From contig NZ_CP041360.1 of the NCBI RefSeq assembly GCF_006965485.1, positions 6,614,501-6,678,500 of the forward strand: a stretch of 64,000 nt of DNA, read 5' to 3'. Under the pieces are notes generated by a model. That model ran no database searches. It saw only the letters and a program-made list of their open reading frames with translations, and was not told where the DNA came from. The translations under genes and the position numbers were made by a program. This DNA comes from Spirosoma sp. KCTC 42546 (GTDB taxonomy: Bacteria; Bacteroidota; Bacteroidia; Cytophagales; Spirosomataceae). Each line of letters opens with the position of its first letter. Position 1 is the stretch's first letter. Of the stretch, positions 16,617-25,915 are shown piece by piece.

Positions 16617-18335
16617 TTATTCGTACGTACCCGCCTTCAACGTACTTTCCGAAAGGGCGTATTTTCGGTTTGCCCGGTCCAGCACGACGTAAATCGAGTC
16701 TTTGTTTTCGTTGATACCAGTCAGAATCACCCGCTTTCCATCGGTAGTCTGGTAGTGGAGAATCATTCGGTTACGTTTGACCGGCTTCGACTCCGCTTCA
16801 ATCCCTTTGGTACGTCGGGTCGAGCGGGCGATGGCTGCAATTTTCGGATCTTCGGGACCTATGTTGGCCAGTGCGTCTTTCGGTATCCAATTGTCTGGCA
16901 CACTCGGTTTCTCAGACGTAGTGCTCTCCCCTCTCTCTCGGCGTCGCCCCCCCGATTGGTTGTTCCGATTACCGCCCAGATCACTGTTATTGGCCAGAAA
17001 CTCCCGGTTCTCCTGGTTTCGAGCCCCCCGGTTTTTATCCTGCAAATACAGCACATGATTTTTGGGATCGGCTTCATAATAGAACACCCGTTGGCCACCT
17101 GCTACACCCGTTAGTTCGAACGTCCGGTTAATATCACGCATTGGCGCACCACCCCCATTCGAGAGATCCAGTTCAACGGGTTTGGCCGTCTTGAAGGTTA
17201 AGGTGGTCCATTTTTCGAAGGTTGCTTCCTGCCAGCGTACCGAATCCAATGGAGAATAAGGAAGTGGTTTTCCATTGAGTCTGAACTCCGTGACAGTATA
17301 ATTCCCCCGCAATTCCTTAATACCCTTCTGTGCAGGTTGCTTGTACGGATCGTACACGAAGTTGACGTATTGCAGCCAGTAGAGCAGCACCAGGAAGATG
17401 CCGATAGTGGCCGTTTTCAGGCCGATACGCACGTATTGCTGCCAGCCCGTTAGTGCAGGATAAAAATAATTGGGGATAGTCGGCCGCTCCCGAATCAGGA
17501 GATTATAGATGTCCTTAACGTAATAAATCAGCAAAAAGCCCGATAGTAATACGAAATAGGAGCTGTAGCCATGTACCCCGCCGTCGTAAGCCAGATTGAC
17601 ATAAACGATGTCGGCCAGAGCACCAAACAACAGTACTGATCCCCAGAACGTTGTGGCTCTAAAAAACAGCAAAGCCCCGGCCAAAACCTCAACCACCCCG
17701 GTAAAGGCCTCATACCAGGGAGCAATTCCGATGGAGAGCCAATAGATTTTCTGAGCTGTCAGATCACCAAAATTCGTATTCAGTACACCCAGCGACGGAT
17801 AAGGCAACTGCGTGGGCATCAGCTTCGTAAACCCAAACCCGATAATGCCAATACCCGCCCGGTAGCGTACAATTACCCGTAGCCAGTAGTACAGCCAGTT
17901 GTACTCACGCGCTTCTTTCCGGCGGAAGCGGGCAATACCTGTCCAGATCAGCCCAACGACCGTAGCGAACAGCAGGGTGATGATCCAGGTTGCGTAGCCG
18001 TTCAGCGTACTGCCGAACATTTTGTTACCAAAAAGCGTCAGTCCAGACCCGAAACGGGCCACATCATATAAATCGCGGTAGTGCAGATGCAGCCAGTCTA
18101 AGGCAATAACTTCCTTATACCAGTCCACGTTGTTGGGTAGCGACATACTGACAAAAAACACAAACGCGATTCGGAACAAAATCTTCTGGCCTTCCGTCCA
18201 GGTATAGCGTTGTTCAGTAGCAGGCACCGGAGCCGTCACAGCCGATTGTTTGCCAGATGGTTGCGTGTCCAGCAGTTCTTCGGGCGATATCAGGCCTAAG
18301 TCTGCCCGTTCGGGAGAAATGTTTGGGATTGCCAT
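16617..18335 (-). CDS. DoxX-like integral membrane protein with C-terminal soluble domain (paralogue 1)
   Basis: 572 residues from the ATG at 18335 (MAIPNISPER); a longer frame reaches 18431 but overlaps the upstream gene. After a 65-residue cytoplasmic-looking leader come about eight hydrophobic segments between residues 70 and 345, in the pattern of the DoxX-like/HTTM group of Bacteroidota. The C-terminal 225 residues are soluble, with an RRRERGEST low-complexity linker. It is a clear relative of the next gene upstream (shared motifs such as YYWLRV..RYR and YNVSEFR/YTVTEFR), with a 13-base gap. Downstream of SusCD on the same strand. Function unknown. Confidence 0.68.
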   Translation of the reverse strand: MAIPNISPERADLGLISPEELLDTQPSGKQSAVTAPVPATEQRYTWTEGQKILFRIAFVFFVSMSLPNNVDWYKEVIALDWLHLHYRDLYDVARFGSGLTLFGNKMFGSTLNGYATWIITLLFATVVGLIWTGIARFRRKEAREYNWLYYWLRVIVRYRAGIGIIGFGFTKLMPTQLPYPSLGVLNTNFGDLTAQKIYWLSIGIAPWYEAFTGVVEVLAGALLFFRATTFWGSVLLFGALADIVYVNLAYDGGVHGYSSYFVLLSGFLLIYYVKDIYNLLIRERPTIPNYFYPALTGWQQYVRIGLKTATIGIFLVLLYWLQYVNFVYDPYKQPAQKGIKELRGNYTVTEFRLNGKPLPYSPLDSVRWQEATFEKWTTLTFKTAKPVELDLSNGGGAPMRDINRTFELTGVAGGQRVFYYEADPKNHVLYLQDKNRGARNQENREFLANNSDLGGNRNNQSGGRRRERGESTTSEKPSVPDNWIPKDALANIGPEDPKIAAIARSTRRTKGIEAESKPVKRNRMILHYQTTDGKRVILTGINENKDSIYVVLDRANRKYALSESTLKAGTYE

Positions 18336-18348
18336 TGGGTAGAGGAAG

Positions 18349-19734
18349 TTAGAGTTTGAGGGCACCCCGGCGACCCGCTTTGGCAGCTTCGTCGATAAGG
18401 TACTTTTTGTTGACTTTATCCAGTACAGCATACACGGAATCCTGCGTACCAGCTACGCCCGGCGCGGCAACACCCGACAGAATAATCTGCCCGTTACCCA
18501 CCTGTGTATATGCCAGTTTCAGGGTTTCGGCAGCCTCGTTCGGATTCGCGTTTTTAAGCGTCAGAAGTCGGTTGGTCGAGTCGATGGTATAACGGTAGTA
18601 GTGCCGCCCCTGTGAGCCAGCTAGTTCGTAATCACGCTCGCTATCCGCGCCCGCCAGTTGTTCAACATTCGTCGTCACCAGCCTGACCGGTTGATTGGAT
18701 TTTATACTGATGGTATTCCAGGCCTCAAAAACCACGTCCTGCCAGCGTGTGGGGTCGGTTTTGGAATATGGAAGGGTTTTGCCCCCTATTCTGAATTCAC
18801 TGACGTTATAGAGTCCGGCCACGCCCGGCAATCCTGGTGTTTGAGGGAAGCGAACCGAGCCTTTTCGGTAGGCGGCATAGGTGCTATATCCATACAGAAC
18901 CACAGCAAAAAACACAAATGCGACTTTAAACGTCCACCGACCGTACCGCTGCCACTGTTCCGAAAAAATGGGCTGGAACCGATTTGGTGTCGTAGGTAAT
19001 TCGAGCGACAACAGTCTGAAGAGTCGGATGGCATCAAAGGCAAACAACACCAGTGCAAACGTGATGAGTAAGCCACTATACACGTACTCTCCGCCCTCGT
19101 ATGCCAGATTCGAGAAAAACACATTCCCCAGAAACGGCAGGATGATCAGCGTGCCAATAGTTGCTGTTTTACGATGCAGAAGCAATAGCCCGCCCAACAG
19201 TTCAACCCCACCCAGAAACGACTGATACGACGGAACAATACCCAGTGTGAGTGAAAACAACTTCCAGGCTGAGTGATCGCCGTAGGCTGTATTCAAATTG
19301 CTGATTGAAGGCAGTGGGGCCTGCAACGGAAAGAGTTTAATAAACCCATAGGCAATCAGGCCAATAGCCAGTCGGTACCGAAGTGCCACGCGTAGCCAGT
19401 AATACAGGCTATCATAGTTCGTAGATGGGTTTGCCCGAAGGGACCATACAATCGTGCCAACAAGGGCGACAAGTGCCACCACCAACCAGTTCAGGAAACT
19501 ATCCTGAGGACCGAAAAAATGCGGTGCATAACGCGACAGATTGAACACATACCGTGAATATCCGCCTTCCGTAGCTACCAGATTCCGAACGAATTGCCCA
19601 TCGAGCGGCAGAAGCTGAACAGCAAAATACAGGAAAACAAACCGAAATAAAGTCTTTTCATAAGGTTGCCAATCGGCAACCTGGCTCACCGCTTTTGCGT
19701 CGCTACGGGACCGGGGTACATCTAAAACAGCCAT
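18349..19734 (-). CDS. DoxX-like integral membrane protein with C-terminal soluble domain (paralogue 2)
   Basis: 461 residues. Cytoplasmic N-terminus to about residue 28, then repeated hydrophobic segments to about 285, including SLYYWLRVALRYRLAIGLIAYG as in its neighbour, and a beta-rich C-terminal domain (about 300-455) beginning LYNVSEFRIGGKTLPYS. The same domain occurs in the partner (NYTVTEFRLNGKPLPYSP), so the pair arose by tandem duplication. Placed between SusD and its paralogue, it may serve the same uptake locus or an envelope redox task as proposed for DoxX proteins; this is inference. Confidence 0.68.
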   Translation of the reverse strand: MAVLDVPRSRSDAKAVSQVADWQPYEKTLFRFVFLYFAVQLLPLDGQFVRNLVATEGGYSRYVFNLSRYAPHFFGPQDSFLNWLVVALVALVGTIVWSLRANPSTNYDSLYYWLRVALRYRLAIGLIAYGFIKLFPLQAPLPSISNLNTAYGDHSAWKLFSLTLGIVPSYQSFLGGVELLGGLLLLHRKTATIGTLIILPFLGNVFFSNLAYEGGEYVYSGLLITFALVLFAFDAIRLFRLLSLELPTTPNRFQPIFSEQWQRYGRWTFKVAFVFFAVVLYGYSTYAAYRKGSVRFPQTPGLPGVAGLYNVSEFRIGGKTLPYSKTDPTRWQDVVFEAWNTISIKSNQPVRLVTTNVEQLAGADSERDYELAGSQGRHYYRYTIDSTNRLLTLKNANPNEAAETLKLAYTQVGNGQIILSGVAAPGVAGTQDSVYAVLDKVNKKYLIDEAAKAGRRGALKL

Positions 19735-19762
19735 GATTTTAGGGGATCGTTAGTCGTGGTTT

Positions 19763-19826
19763 TTAGGTTGTCATTAGGTTGTCATAATGACTATCAATGA
19801 CAACCTAATGACCATGAATGACCATG
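19763..19826. repeat. Hairpin with embedded tandem repeats between SusD and DoxX-like genes
   Basis: TTAGGTTGTCA occurs twice in tandem (19763-19773, 19774-19784) and AATGACCATG twice in tandem (19807-19816, 19817-19826). The arms 19770-19785 and 19797-19812 form a 16-bp perfect stem with an 11-base loop. The structure fills the 94-base gap and may act as an attenuator or processing site within the operon. Confidence 0.6.
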
Positions 19827-19828
19827 AG

Positions 19829-21172
19829 TTAATAGCCAGGATTTTGCTCAAGTACAGGGTCCGACAGCAGTTGCTGCACCGGAATCGGCAGTAGGTACCG
19901 TTTAGGGTCGGTCACGTTCAGTACGTCTTTTGCCCGGTCAGTCCGGACGAGGTCGAACCAGCGGTGGGGTTCCAGCGCAAACTCGACCCGCCGTTCATTT
20001 TCGATGGCCAGTAAAATATCCTCTTTTGTCGTGACAGTGCTGGCAGTGAGTCCGGCCCGGTCACGTACGGCGTTCAGATCGACAAGTGCATCGGACAGCC
20101 TGGCCAGTTGCGCACGGGCTTCGGCCCGAATCAGATAGGCTTCAGCAATGCGGAAGATGTAGGATGGATCGGAAGCCGGATTGCGGTAATAGAGGTTTCC
20201 GTACCAGCGATTCTGGTTGTCTTTCGCTATGAGCGTACTGCGTGTACCTCCAACAGCCGGATTGTTCAATAAGGCAACCAGCGCATCGTTCGGTGCCCAT
20301 TGGCGGGTACCGCCGTTCGTCTGCGACTGCCACTGGTTCCGGTGTCCATTGACTTCGGTGGTACCATTGTAGAAAATCTCAAATACCGATTCTGGCGTAC
20401 CCCGTGCATCACTGGCAAAAAACGCGCTATAAGGCTTCAGAAGCTTGTAATTCGTGGCATCGCTGATCAGCCGGGTCGCATAATCCTCCGCTTTGGCGTA
20501 GTCCTTTTGGTAGAGATAATAGCGGGCTTTCAGGGCAAACACAGTCCGTTGGGTTACCCGATAGCGATCAACGGTAGTGGGCAGAAGTGGTTCAGCCGCT
20601 TCGAGATCGCGCAAAACCTGGGCATAGGTATCGGCCTGACTACTGCGTTTGATGCCCACATTATCCGTTGGCTTAACGGTTGGATTGGTAATCAGCGGCA
20701 CCCCACCGAAGGTTCGGGCCAGATCGAAATACGCCAATGCCCGAATGGCGTAAGCTTCGCCCAGATACTGATTTTTCAGGGCCGTGGTCAAAGCCGGATC
20801 AGTAACTGCCGGTACCTTCGCCAGCACATTATTGGCTCGGTTTATCGTCCGATAAATCGCAACCCAGACGCTGGCAATCGTCGAGTTGTCGGCGTTCACT
20901 TTGTGATTGATAAACTCCTGCACCTGCGACTGTGAGCCCGTCCACTGCACGTTATCGCCCGACAGGTAGCCTACAGATTGAAAACTGGTTCCGTAGTAGT
21001 CGCTACTGGCCAGCGCACTGTACACCCCTCGAAGGGCCGTCAGGGCAGAGTTCTGGTCGGTAATAGTTTCCGTATCGGAGATGGATTCCAGCGGTTTCAC
21101 ATCCAGAAACTGCTGGCACCCGCTGACTCCCAGGATCAGGAGCAGCGAAAAAATGGTTTTTATACGATTCAT
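19829..21172 (-). CDS. SusD/RagB-like outer-membrane nutrient-binding lipoprotein
   Basis: 447 residues from the ATG at 21172 (MNRIKTIFS); a longer frame runs to 21298 through a repeat element and is not credible. The lipoprotein signal ends GVSGC, with the lipid Cys near residue 19. The start of the mature part (CQQFLDVKPLES), the TPR-like helices and the C-terminal RRVEFALEPHRWFDLVRT block are hallmarks of the SusD family, surface lipoproteins that cap a SusC transporter. It follows the SusC gene after a palindromic element. No glycoside hydrolase is adjacent, so the ligand is unknown. Confidence 0.92.
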   Translation of the reverse strand: MNRIKTIFSLLLILGVSGCQQFLDVKPLESISDTETITDQNSALTALRGVYSALASSDYYGTSFQSVGYLSGDNVQWTGSQSQVQEFINHKVNADNSTIASVWVAIYRTINRANNVLAKVPAVTDPALTTALKNQYLGEAYAIRALAYFDLARTFGGVPLITNPTVKPTDNVGIKRSSQADTYAQVLRDLEAAEPLLPTTVDRYRVTQRTVFALKARYYLYQKDYAKAEDYATRLISDATNYKLLKPYSAFFASDARGTPESVFEIFYNGTTEVNGHRNQWQSQTNGGTRQWAPNDALVALLNNPAVGGTRSTLIAKDNQNRWYGNLYYRNPASDPSYIFRIAEAYLIRAEARAQLARLSDALVDLNAVRDRAGLTASTVTTKEDILLAIENERRVEFALEPHRWFDLVRTDRAKDVLNVTDPKRYLLPIPVQQLLSDPVLEQNPGY

Positions 21173-21256
21173 ATTTTTTGAGGTTATTAGACCTGTGGTG
21201 GTGATGGCGTGAACGTCTACGTTCGTGCCGACTATTCCCTGGCCGATCGACTTGAC

Positions 21257-21370
21257 GTGGTGTCGGGTTCTCAAACCCGACACAGCGAGGTTTCTCAAAA
21301 CCGAGTGTATTTTCTAATTGTAAGGAGGTTTTGAGAAACCTCACGAGTCAGGTTTAGAACCTGACACCAC
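21257..21370. repeat. Composite palindromic element between SusC and SusD genes
   Basis: A 114-base element with 8-bp ends GTGGTGTC (21257-21264) and GACACCAC (21363-21370). The inner arms GAGGTTTCTCAAAACC (21287-21302) and 21327-21342 are a 16-bp perfect inverted repeat. The outer hairpins GTCGGGTTCTCAAACCCGAC and GTCAGGTTTAGAACCTGAC match each other with only a few compensating differences. It shares ends and core with the element at 11344-11395. Confidence 0.75.
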
Positions 21371-21388
21371 CTTAAAACTCGGCTTGGA

Positions 21389-24300
21389 TTACAATGTCAA
21401 ACTTATTCCACCTTGAAGACCAACGGGTTGCGGGGGTGTACCCAGGTCGATACCCTGTGAATTAGGGTCGCTGCTGGCGCTCGACTCGGGGTCAAGACCG
21501 GTGTATTTGGTTAGCAGCCAGAGGTTGGTGCCCACTGCATATACCCGAAGTCCCTGAATACCCACTTTACTCGTTACGGATTTGGGCAGCGTGTAACCGA
21601 TCGTGATCGACTTCAGGCGCACAAACGAGCCATCTTCCAGCCAGCGACTCCCCCCATCGCGATAGTTGTTGACATTGATCCCGTCGGGACGCGGTACATC
21701 GGTAATATCGCCCGGCTTCTGCCAGCGGGCCAGGTTCGAGGCAAAAATGATTCGAGCCGCATCACGGGCGCCACCGCCTTCACCAAAGAATTTGTTGTGG
21801 TTGTAAATCTTATTGCCGTACTGGTAGGCGAAAAACAGATTCACATCGAAGCCCCGATAGGTCAGGGTGTTGGTCAGGCCACCGAAGAATTTAGGCCAGA
21901 TGCTGCCGACCAATTGCCGATCGGCCACGGTAATCTGCCCATCTTTATTGACATCTTCATACACAACATTCCCGGTCTGCGGATCGACATAAAGCTGCTT
22001 GTATACCCAGAATGAATAGAGCGGTGTGCCCTGTTGTTGCAGAATCAGGTCGCGGCTACCGTAGCGCAGGGGTGTCGCCAGTTTTTCAATGCGATTGACG
22101 TTCTGAGCGATATTAAAACTGGTGCTCCAGGTTAATCCACCCCGCTGAATATTCACCGTGTTGATTCCAAATTCGAAGCCTTTGTTACTGATCTCGGCGG
22201 CATTACTCCAGTAATTATTGAAGCCAGTTGTACCGGGCAGTGCCAGTTGTAGAAGTCCATTGGAGGTGTATTTGCTATAAACGTTGGCCTCGAAACTGAT
22301 CCGGTCGTTCAACAGCGATACGTCCACGCCCAGGTTAACCTGCCGGGTGCGCTCCCACTGTAAATCCGGATTGCCCAGTTGCTGGGGCGAAATGCCCGGA
22401 TTCCCCTGATAGCCGGTGCCGCCCATCCACAGCCCCTGAGCCGCAAAGTTGCCGATGCCGTTCTGGTTCCCCGTAATGCCCCAGCTCGCCCGTAGTTTCA
22501 GGTCGCTGATAATCGTATTGTTCCGCAGAAAATCCTCCTGTTTGATCCGCCAGGCGGCACCCACTGATGGGAAATAGCCCCATTTCCGGGAAGAGCCAAA
22601 GCGCGACGATCCATCGGCCCGGACACTGGCATCAATGAGGTATTTACCCGCAAAGTTGTAATCGACCTTGCCAAAGAACGAAGCCAGCGTACTCTTCGAC
22701 CAGTTTTGCGAACTGGCCGTTGTCGACGCCGACGAAATCTGGGTGAACGAGTTATTCGGGAAGCCACGACCCTCGGCATAGGTCCGGGTCAGGTTATCAC
22801 TTTGCAGCGTATTGCCTACCAACACCCCGAAGGAGTGGCTCGACCCGATCCGTTTCCGATAGGTCAGCGTTTGCTCATTCAGCCAGGTTGTGTACTGACT
22901 CACACTTGACGTAGCAAAGCCATTTGGGCTACCCGAAATGAGCAGGGAATTCCAGTACTCTGATTCGTTGTAGTTGTTGTAATCAATCCCGAAACTAGTC
23001 CGGAATTTCAGGCCTGGCAGCAGTTGCGCATCGGCGTACAAATTACCAATATAACGCAGGCTGGTTGTATTTACAGCGTAGTTATTGAGCAGCAGCGTTA
23101 GGTTATCGAAGCCAGCCCGGCCCACCAGCACACCCTGTTCATTAACCGGCGACAAGTACGTAGGCGTATGCAAAGCCGCCTGTAGCAAGCCTCCGGCAGG
23201 CCCATCCCCCGCCCGCGCCTGATTCCGGTACGTTCGGGTAAAGGTATTACTTACGCCTACCTGAATGTTGTCATTTACCTGCTGATCGAGGTTGACCTTG
23301 AAACTGGCCCGGTTAAACGTAACCGGCTTAATAATAGCTTCCTGTGAATTGTAGCCACCGCCAATGTAGTATTTGGTTGTTTGCGTGCCGCCCGTCAGCG
23401 ACAGATCATAATTACGAAGCTGGGCCGTGCGAAACAGTTCACTCAACCGATCATAGGTTTGCTGCTCTTCGGGCAAGCCACGCCCTCCTTCCGCAACAGG
23501 GCGGAAAGGCCGATTTTCGAAGGTGCGTTTCAAGGTCGGGTCATCTTTACCCGTGTTGATCCACCATTCATTAACCAGGGTAGCGTGCTCAGGGCCAGTG
23601 GTCAGGTCCCACAGTTTAGCCGCTTTGGCAGCCCCAGCCGAAGCATTGACATTGATGGTCGGTTTTTGCCCGAAATTGCCGCGTTTGGTGGTAATTAGCA
23701 CCACCCCATTCGCTCCGCGTGAGCCGTACAAGGCCGTTGCCTCGGCATCTTTCAGTACGTCGATGCGTTCGATGTCGGATGGATTGATGTCGGCAATGGG
23801 CGACGTTGCCTTGCCACCCGTACCGATGGTTTGCAGGCTGTTGTTGTTGATAAATACCCCATCGACTACGTAGAGCGGATCGTTGCTCGCGTTGATAGAG
23901 GTGGCACCCCGTACCCGGATATTCACCCGCTCGCCCGGCACGCCCGTTGCACTGGATATCTGAACACCAGGCACTTTACCCTGCAACTGTGCATCGACAC
24001 TACCTACCGGAATTACTTTGGTGTCGCTGGGATCAATTTTATTCAGCGAGCCAATCAGGTTCTTGCGTTCGATGGTACCGTAGCCTACAACAGCTACTTC
24101 GGACAGTTGCTTAGCATCGGCAGCCAGATCAATATTGATCGTGCTACCCTCCACAACGACTTCTTTGGATTGGTAACCGATGAAACTCACAACGACTGTA
24201 AAGGGGAGTTTCTGACCGGTTTTCAGGACAAATCGACCTTTCGTATCGGCCGTTCCGCCATTGGTGGTGCCTTTAATCAGCACCGTAGCGCCTATGAGTG

Positions 24301-24457
24301 GCTCTTTGGTACGCTGGTCGGTTATTCGGCCATTGATGGTGGCATTAATGGTTGGAGCAATAGGCTGTGCCTGTACGACAACAGAAATTAGTAGGCTTAA
24401 TCCCCACAGGAGCCAAGCCGGTGCGCCGGAGCGATGGCCCGATAGAGCTTTTTTCAT
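21389..24457 (-). CDS. SusC/RagA-like TonB-dependent outer-membrane transporter
   Basis: 1022 residues from the ATG at 24457. Signal peptide to about residue 32, then a carboxypeptidase-regulatory-like domain (INGRITDQRTKEPLIGATVL), the plug (VVGYGTIERKNLIGSLNKID through SPIADINPSDIERIDVLKDA and YGSRGANGVVLITTK), and a beta-barrel ending in GGISLTL. This is the SusC family, which imports oligosaccharides, peptides or other ligands delivered by SusD and powered by TonB. First gene of a likely susC-susD-membrane-protein operon. A start 54 bases upstream is possible but spoils the signal peptide. Confidence 0.93.
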   Translation of the reverse strand: MKKALSGHRSGAPAWLLWGLSLLISVVVQAQPIAPTINATINGRITDQRTKEPLIGATVLIKGTTNGGTADTKGRFVLKTGQKLPFTVVVSFIGYQSKEVVVEGSTINIDLAADAKQLSEVAVVGYGTIERKNLIGSLNKIDPSDTKVIPVGSVDAQLQGKVPGVQISSATGVPGERVNIRVRGATSINASNDPLYVVDGVFINNNSLQTIGTGGKATSPIADINPSDIERIDVLKDAEATALYGSRGANGVVLITTKRGNFGQKPTINVNASAGAAKAAKLWDLTTGPEHATLVNEWWINTGKDDPTLKRTFENRPFRPVAEGGRGLPEEQQTYDRLSELFRTAQLRNYDLSLTGGTQTTKYYIGGGYNSQEAIIKPVTFNRASFKVNLDQQVNDNIQVGVSNTFTRTYRNQARAGDGPAGGLLQAALHTPTYLSPVNEQGVLVGRAGFDNLTLLLNNYAVNTTSLRYIGNLYADAQLLPGLKFRTSFGIDYNNYNESEYWNSLLISGSPNGFATSSVSQYTTWLNEQTLTYRKRIGSSHSFGVLVGNTLQSDNLTRTYAEGRGFPNNSFTQISSASTTASSQNWSKSTLASFFGKVDYNFAGKYLIDASVRADGSSRFGSSRKWGYFPSVGAAWRIKQEDFLRNNTIISDLKLRASWGITGNQNGIGNFAAQGLWMGGTGYQGNPGISPQQLGNPDLQWERTRQVNLGVDVSLLNDRISFEANVYSKYTSNGLLQLALPGTTGFNNYWSNAAEISNKGFEFGINTVNIQRGGLTWSTSFNIAQNVNRIEKLATPLRYGSRDLILQQQGTPLYSFWVYKQLYVDPQTGNVVYEDVNKDGQITVADRQLVGSIWPKFFGGLTNTLTYRGFDVNLFFAYQYGNKIYNHNKFFGEGGGARDAARIIFASNLARWQKPGDITDVPRPDGINVNNYRDGGSRWLEDGSFVRLKSITIGYTLPKSVTSKVGIQGLRVYAVGTNLWLLTKYTGLDPESSASSDPNSQGIDLGTPPQPVGLQGGISLTL

Positions 24458-24560
24458 TACTTTGCAATGGTTACGTGAGAAATGAGACAGGCCAGCGGGT
24501 GTTGGTAGCACTCAAAGGCCCTGGAAATTGCTTCGGCGAATTCTGTCTTGTTGTAACTGG

Positions 24561-24591
24561 CCGGGACGGTTGGCGCCGTTCCGGTTTTTTT
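24561..24591 (+). terminator. Forward-strand intrinsic terminator inside the SusC leader region
   Basis: CCGGGACGG (24561-24569), a six-base loop, CCGTTCCGG (24576-24584, one G-T pair) and seven T residues (24585-24591). It has full terminator form on the forward strand, although every gene nearby is on the reverse strand. It therefore suggests a short transcript antisense to the SusC leader. Confidence 0.6.
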
Positions 24592-24683
24592 ATGCGCCGA
24601 TGCATTTACGGCTACTGCCGTTGGTAAGCAGGTTTGTTAGCAAATCATAGGCATGCCTGGTTAGTTGAAAATTTGTCAGAGTA

Positions 24684-24950
24684 TTAAATCAGATCGGCCT
24701 GAACACTAACCATTCCCTGCACCGATCGTAAGCGGTCCTGTATGGTCGTAAACCACTTCTGCTGGCGCACCCGGATAATGAGCCATCCACGTGCCTGCAC
24801 TCCATCTGCTTCAAAATCCAGGCGCGCTATCTGACAGGCATCGTCCTGCGGGATGGCATTGGTAATGTCGCTCACAAAATTCATCCGGTCGAATCCAGCG
24901 ACCCGGTAACTTATCTGGTGCCAGTTAAGCGCATTGATAGTAGCATTCAT
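24684..24950 (-). CDS. Small ACT-like domain protein
   Basis: 88 residues with the beta-alpha-beta-beta-alpha-beta pattern of an ACT domain: ISYRVAGFDRMNFVSDITNAI, then CQIARLDFEADGVQARGWLIIRV, then FTTIQDRLRSVQGMVSVQADL. The DRMNFVSDIT and LRSVQGMVSV segments recall the ACT domain at the end of RelA/SpoT proteins, but no catalytic part is present. It lies upstream of SusC on the same strand with a 226-base gap. A ligand-sensing regulatory role is possible; recognition is by pattern only. Confidence 0.5.
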   Translation of the reverse strand: MNATINALNWHQISYRVAGFDRMNFVSDITNAIPQDDACQIARLDFEADGVQARGWLIIRVRQQKWFTTIQDRLRSVQGMVSVQADLI

Positions 24951-25462
24951 GGGTTTCGGTAGTCAATGAATTTTTCATAAAACATATAATCCACATACTA
25001 AGTAGAATAATAAATAGAACCGTTACGTTGATGTACTAGGTTATAGAGCATATACGATTAGAATTCGTTCTGGCCAGGTAAACCAGTGTGGCAGAGCACT
25101 ACAGATTACTTAAGCGAATGCTTGCCGAAGTCTATCAGCCACAACAGCGCATATAAAGTAGTGTGGGCCTGCTCAAAGAAAAATCGGAGGTAACAGTCGC
25201 CCTAAAATGGTCGATTACGTTCATAACTTTTTAACCTGATAACTGGAACCTTTTTATAAGTCCTGTAGATTGATGGGCAAAGGTGAATAGGTATTTTTCT
25301 TTTTCCAAGTATTTTTACAAAAATCTGATAAACAGCATATTACCTAATAGTCTATCGAGATATACGGTTATAGACTACTATTCCTACAGAATAGCATTTA
25401 TTCAATCTAAGCTGTAGTTTTACCCCGAAATTGAGCGATACAATCCGTAATTACCTGATACC
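24951..25462. other. 512-base intergenic region upstream of the Rrf2 regulator
   Basis: AT-rich, without plausible genes on either strand and with no tRNA-like fold that I can see. TAGTTTTA near 25410 is a one-mismatch -7 box about 50 bases before the Rrf2 gene start. Otherwise I see nothing in it. Confidence 0.5.
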
Positions 25463-25915
25463 ATGATTTCCAAAAAAGCGAAATACGCCATTAAAGCCCT
25501 GAAGGTACTAGCCGAAGAATTCGGGAATGGCCCTATGCTCATTGCCACAATCTCGGCTCAGGAGAACATTCCAAAAAAGTTTCTGGAGAGTATCCTTCTC
25601 GAACTTCGCAATCACGGCCTGTTGCAAAGTCAGAAAGGGAAAGGGGGCGGCTATAGCTTACGACTCGAACCGGAACGTATTAATCTGGCTCAGGTAATCC
25701 GGGTAATCGATGGTCCCATTGCTCCTACTCCCTGCGTATCCCTCAACTTCTACGTTCGTTGCGACGACTGTGAGGATGAAGAGACCTGCTCAATCCGACC
25801 CATCATGCTACGGGTACGTGACGCCAATCTATCCGTTTACGAGAAGACAACCCTCCGCTCACTCATTGAGGGAGCCGTTCCGGTTGGGTTAGGGAGCGTG
25901 ATGTCGGTTTCTTAA
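25463..25915 (+). CDS. Rrf2-family transcriptional regulator
   Basis: 150 residues. An N-terminal winged helix of the Rrf2/IscR/NsrR family: KKAKYAIKALKVLAEEF, IPKKFLESILLELRNHGLL as recognition helix region, and KGKGGGYSL as wing. Downstream are four cysteines, Cys91, Cys100, Cys103 and Cys109 (in PCVSLNF and YVRCDDCEDEETCSI), which could hold an iron-sulphur cluster as in IscR or RsrR. The stop codon lies inside a hairpin. Targets are unknown; it is transcribed alone. Confidence 0.88.
   Translation: MISKKAKYAIKALKVLAEEFGNGPMLIATISAQENIPKKFLESILLELRNHGLLQSQKGKGGGYSLRLEPERINLAQVIRVIDGPIAPTPCVSLNFYVRCDDCEDEETCSIRPIMLRVRDANLSVYEKTTLRSLIEGAVPVGLGSVMSVS

Noticed and set aside
21173..21298. N-terminal extension of the SusD protein
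   Set aside because: It would cross the palindromic element and place 42 residues before a proper lipoprotein signal.
24367..24627. Forward-strand frame of 86 codons over the SusC start
   Set aside because: Antisense to the SusC signal peptide and leader, with no coding character.
24458..24683. Riboswitch in the SusC leader
   Set aside because: I could not match the 226-base leader to any known aptamer core; only the forward-strand terminator is clear.
24951..25462. tRNA or small RNA gene in the long gap
   Set aside because: No cloverleaf, no terminator and no conserved-looking structure was seen.
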